From Sphingomonas arvum (GTDB taxonomy: Bacteria; Pseudomonadota; Alphaproteobacteria; Sphingomonadales; Sphingomonadaceae): a DNA stretch of 64,000 bases. Position numbers and translations under genes: made by a program. Under the pieces are notes generated by a model, which saw only the letters and a list, made by a program, of their open reading frames with translations, had not been told where the DNA came from and did not search any database. Position 1 is the first letter of the stretch. Every line of letters starts with the position of its first letter. This document shows positions 61,640 to 64,000 of this stretch, one piece after another. The stretch lies in NCBI RefSeq assembly GCF_026013565.1, contig NZ_JAPDOB010000002.1, positions 1,054,001-1,118,000 of the forward strand, read 5' to 3'.

Positions 61640-62401
61640 ATGAACTCCGAGTCACGCACCTGGACCGCCGCCCTGCTGATCATAGGCGACGAGATCCTGT
61701 CCGGCCGCACCCAGGACAAGAATGTCGCCCAGATCGCCAGCTGGCTGAACGTGCAGGGTATCCGGCTGACGGAGGTGCGGGTGGTGCCCGACGTCGAGGA
61801 GCGAATCGTCGCGGCCGTGAACGACCTGCGGGGTGCTAGCGACTACCTCTTCACCACCGGCGGGATCGGTCCGACGCATGACGACATCACGGTGGATGCG
61901 ATCGCCGTGGCCATCGGCGTGCCGGTGGTCGTTCACCCGGACGCCCGCGCTGCCCTGGAGCGATATTACGAGACCCGCGGCGGGCTGAATGACGCGCGGC
62001 TGCGGATGGCACGCGTGCCCGAGGGCGCCGAGCTGATCGCCAACCCGGTCAGCGGCGCGCCCGGCATCCGGCTTGGCAGCATCTTCATTCTCGCCGGAGT
62101 GCCGCACATCACCGCCGGCATGCTTGCGGGGCTCACCGGGCAGATCGAGGGCGGGCGACCGATCGTCAGCGTCACGGTCGGGGCCATGGCTCCGGAGAGC
62201 GAGGTGGCCGATCTACTGCGGGAGACCGAGCGGGCGAACGCCGGCGTCAGCATCGGCAGCTATCCCTTCTTCCGCGAAGGGCGGGTCGGGGCCAATTTCG
62301 TGGTTCGCGCGGAAGACGCCGATCTGGCGCAGCAGACCGCCGACCTGCTCGCCGCCAGCCTGGAAAGCGCTGGCTACCCGGCCGTGCCCGGCGGTATCTG
62401 A
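61640..62401 (+). CDS. CinA-like molybdopterin-binding domain protein
   Basis: A 253-residue protein with the MoCF/CinA fold: ALLIIGDEILSGRTQDKN at the N-terminus, TTGGIGPTHDDIT in the middle and GAPGIRLGSIFILAGVP later. It matches the CinA N-terminal (COG1058) group without the C-terminal nicotinamide-amidohydrolase domain. Those domains hydrolyse ADP-ribose or related compounds. It overlaps the convergent 99-residue gene by 28 bp. Confidence 0.88.
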   Translation: MNSESRTWTAALLIIGDEILSGRTQDKNVAQIASWLNVQGIRLTEVRVVPDVEERIVAAVNDLRGASDYLFTTGGIGPTHDDITVDAIAVAIGVPVVVHPDARAALERYYETRGGLNDARLRMARVPEGAELIANPVSGAPGIRLGSIFILAGVPHITAGMLAGLTGQIEGGRPIVSVTVGAMAPESEVADLLRETERANAGVSIGSYPFFREGRVGANFVVRAEDADLAQQTADLLAASLESAGYPAVPGGI

Positions 62402-62673
62402 AGGCTTTCGAACCAGCCGGCGTAGGGCGTGTTGTGGGCGAGGTGGCGGTTCCAGTCGGGAGTGCCGTCCGTCCACCACGGCTCGCCGCGTTCGCCCAGC
62501 GCCCGCTTCGTCCGCTCCACCTCCGTCCGATCGCGGGTCCGCCGCGCCGTCATCAGCTCACGGACGAGTTTGTCCCGCTCCTCTGGCGCTAGCTGCGGGT
62601 TGCTGCACCGCCACAGCCGACCGCGAACTACGAAGTAGCGACCATCCGGGGTCGTCGGATACTCAGCCGGCAT
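62374..62673 (-). CDS. Hypothetical 99-residue protein
   Basis: A small hydrophilic protein with YPTTPDGRYFVVRGRLWRCSNP at its N-terminus and a basic middle region. No known domain. It overlaps the NTF2-like gene upstream by 11 bp and the CinA-like gene downstream by 28 bp, so both ends are shared. The overlap with the upstream gene suggests translational coupling. Function unknown. Confidence 0.62.
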   Translation of the reverse strand: MPAEYPTTPDGRYFVVRGRLWRCSNPQLAPEERDKLVRELMTARRTRDRTEVERTKRALGERGEPWWTDGTPDWNRHLAHNTPYAGWFESLQIPPGTAG

Positions 62674-63031
62674 CCACCGCCATCTTCGGCGGCACCACCT
62701 GGCTGTGCTGTACCACCGTCCAGTCGTCGTGCCCGCGGCGCATCATGGTCGAACTGGCGTAACAACGGTAGGTCTCGTCACCCCGCTTGGCCTCGACCTG
62801 ATAGCCGATCACGATCAGCCCTTCCTCGGGCCGCGAGACCTTCTGGTCAGAGAAACGCACTTCCTCCCACACCGGCGTGTTCTTCACTGCGGCCTTGGCG
62901 GCATCGCGCGAGAAGATGAACGGCTCGGCCGGAAGTGCCATCACCACGTTCTCGTCGACCAGGGTCTCGTAGACCTCGTCGCCGCCGTGCCAGAGCTTCT
63001 CTTCCATCTGCCAGATGCGAGCGTCTTCCAT
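62663..63031 (-). CDS. NTF2/SnoaL-like small protein
   Basis: A 122-residue protein starting MEDARIWQMEEKLWHGGDEVY, typical of a DUF4440/SnoaL-like cone fold, with a strand-rich C-terminus. GAGGAGAGAC lies directly before ATG 63031, which I chose over the much longer upstream frame. It is co-transcribed with the 99-residue gene. Catalytic residues cannot be identified. Confidence 0.75.
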   Translation of the reverse strand: MEDARIWQMEEKLWHGGDEVYETLVDENVVMALPAEPFIFSRDAAKAAVKNTPVWEEVRFSDQKVSRPEEGLIVIGYQVEAKRGDETYRCYASSTMMRRGHDDWTVVQHSQVVPPKMAVDAG

Positions 63032-63270
63032 GTCCGTCTCTCCTCGGTTCGTTGCAATGGACAACGGAGCGAGCGGCGGTGGGTTGCCTTCCTCGCTGGC
63101 GGGCAGGGCGACGCGGGCACCGGCAGGCAGCCCAACGGACGACATGAGGACGCCTGTAAGTGAGCGGAGCCGGCAATGCGGCTTACGCGGAGCGGGCGCC
63201 GCCTTGCCCCCTCGCTGACCCTTCTGGCTGGAACTTGCCGACACTCAACAGCGCCAGCCAAGTACCAACT
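63032..63270. other. Intergenic stretch without a supported gene
   Basis: About 240 bp between the NTF2-like start and the stop of the flippase gene, both on the minus strand. It must hold the promoter of the NTF2-like pair and any flippase terminator. I see no convincing ORF, hairpin with T-run or repeat. Confidence 0.4.
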
Positions 63271-64000
63271 TTAGGTCGGCTGGCCGCCTATAATCCTGAG
63301 CCGTCCGGCACTCAGGAAATCGCGAAGAATCGATATTCCCTCGCGCACGAACGTACGACTGCTCTCATTCACCAACATGCAGAGCAAAGTGACGGCGTAA
63401 GCTGCGGTCCCCGCCGCAACGAGGAATGGAAGCGTGCCGGGTGTGTCGAAGGCACTTTGGAGCCAGACGAGTCCTGCGCCACAAATTCCGGTGGCCAGCA
63501 GGAAGGGAGCGAGAGCGAGAGACGCTTCGCGCAGCGAGACAGGACCCGTGCGGGTCGTGTACCACAGCATCGCTGGCGAGCGGACAAGTTCGCTGATGGC
63601 GAATGCGGCCGCGACACCCACTGCCCCCCATTTCAAGCCGATCACGAATGCGACAGAGGTGTAGAGGCTGGACACAACGCTGGACAGCATGGCTTCGCGA
63701 GAGCGACCCTGACTGACGAAGATCATGTTTAGCGGGCCGATCACCAGCTGCCCGAGTGAGGCGATTGCGAGCCATGAAAAGATGGGCGCGGCGCTTAGCC
63801 ATTGTGAGCCGAGGACAAAGACCACGATCTGCGGAGCCGCAAATGCAAGCAGAAGCGTGCCCGGCACTGTAATGAAGAGCGACAGCTGGTAGCCCAGGAT
63901 GAACAACCTGCGATGGCGCTCGGGCTCGCTCCTGCTTTGGCTCAGCATAGGCACGAGCAAGCGGAACAAAGGCATGTGGACGAACAGGGTAGGCAGAAGC
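63271..64000 (-). CDS. Polysaccharide/lipopolysaccharide flippase (Wzx/MurJ-like superfamily), C-terminal part
   Basis: At least 242 residues, open to the window edge. Several long hydrophobic segments with the pattern of O-antigen flippases (LSLFITVPGTLLLAFAAPQIVVFVLG, then WGAVGVAAAFAISELVRSPAM). Such proteins move undecaprenyl-linked or lipid-linked oligosaccharides across the inner membrane. The N-terminal half is outside the window, so subfamily is uncertain. Confidence 0.78.
   Translation of the reverse strand, partial: LLPTLFVHMPLFRLLVPMLSQSRSEPERHRRLFILGYQLSLFITVPGTLLLAFAAPQIVVFVLGSQWLSAAPIFSWLAIASLGQLVIGPLNMIFVSQGRSREAMLSSVVSSLYTSVAFVIGLKWGAVGVAAAFAISELVRSPAMLWYTTRTGPVSLREASLALAPFLLATGICGAGLVWLQSAFDTPGTLPFLVAAGTAAYAVTLLCMLVNESSRTFVREGISILRDFLSAGRLRIIGGQPT

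Overview
The window is 64 kb of GC-rich, densely packed chromosome from an alphaproteobacterium, most likely a sphingomonad (Sphingomonas or a close relative). Pointers to this are the run smpB / DUF2062 / M13 lipoprotein peptidase / cckA, a class A RNase P RNA, a LOV-HTH photoreceptor of the EL222 type, a TonB-ExbB-ExbD-ExbD operon, and an outer-membrane barrel protein with a poly-proline tail. I see no rRNA, tRNA, insertion sequence, integrase or CRISPR array. The window reads as core chromosome with small accessory patches. Many genes overlap by 4 bp (ATGA or GTGA), and several convergent pairs share their stop codons.

Layout. 1-8.9 kb: end of smpB, DUF2062 membrane protein, M13 peptidase, CckA hybrid kinase with a single-domain receiver behind it, cytidine deaminase, a queuosine-precursor transporter, a Tat-type 5'-nucleotidase lipoprotein and a small lipoprotein. 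8.9-19.3 kb: AMP nucleosidase, DUF1499 protein, a MarR-EmrA-EmrB-aldo/keto reductase efflux operon with a palindromic operator candidate, manganese catalase, cystathionine beta-lyase and a GGDEF-EAL protein. 19.4-26.7 kb: an envelope-rich stretch with two L,D-transpeptidases, an amidase and an OmpA-like barrel, plus SufE, two thioesterases, a J-domain protein and rnpB. 26.9-34 kb: LOV-HTH regulator, CCA-adding enzyme, CoA-type Nudix hydrolase, DUF1285, an SDR-FolB pair and the TonB-ExbB-ExbD-ExbD operon.

34-46 kb: CsaA-like protein, DUF2243, an ABC exporter, intracellular PHA depolymerase followed by a 17-codon ORF and a terminator, an MFS exporter, an HExxH protein, thiolase and MaoC-like hydratase, an M50-like membrane protein, an MscS-type channel and topoisomerase IB. 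46-48.7 kb: a PfpI/DJ-1 protein, small unknown proteins, and an S24 (CI/LexA-like) repressor divergent from a small HTH-like protein across 49 bp of overlapping palindromes. 48.7-56.4 kb: TamA-TamB envelope machinery and an APC permease. 56.4-64 kb: a double PilZ protein, glnA and glnB separated by two extra genes, a LicC-like nucleotidyltransferase, methionine aminopeptidase, a CinA-like protein, small NTF2-like proteins and the end of a polysaccharide flippase gene.

The least ordinary observations are a structured intergenic element present twice (25.7 and 41.1 kb) with compensatory changes in one stem, the small ORF with a very strong ribosome-binding site at 38.4 kb, the phage-like repressor switch at 47.3-48.2 kb, the LOV-HTH photoreceptor, and the interrupted glnB-glnA neighbourhood.
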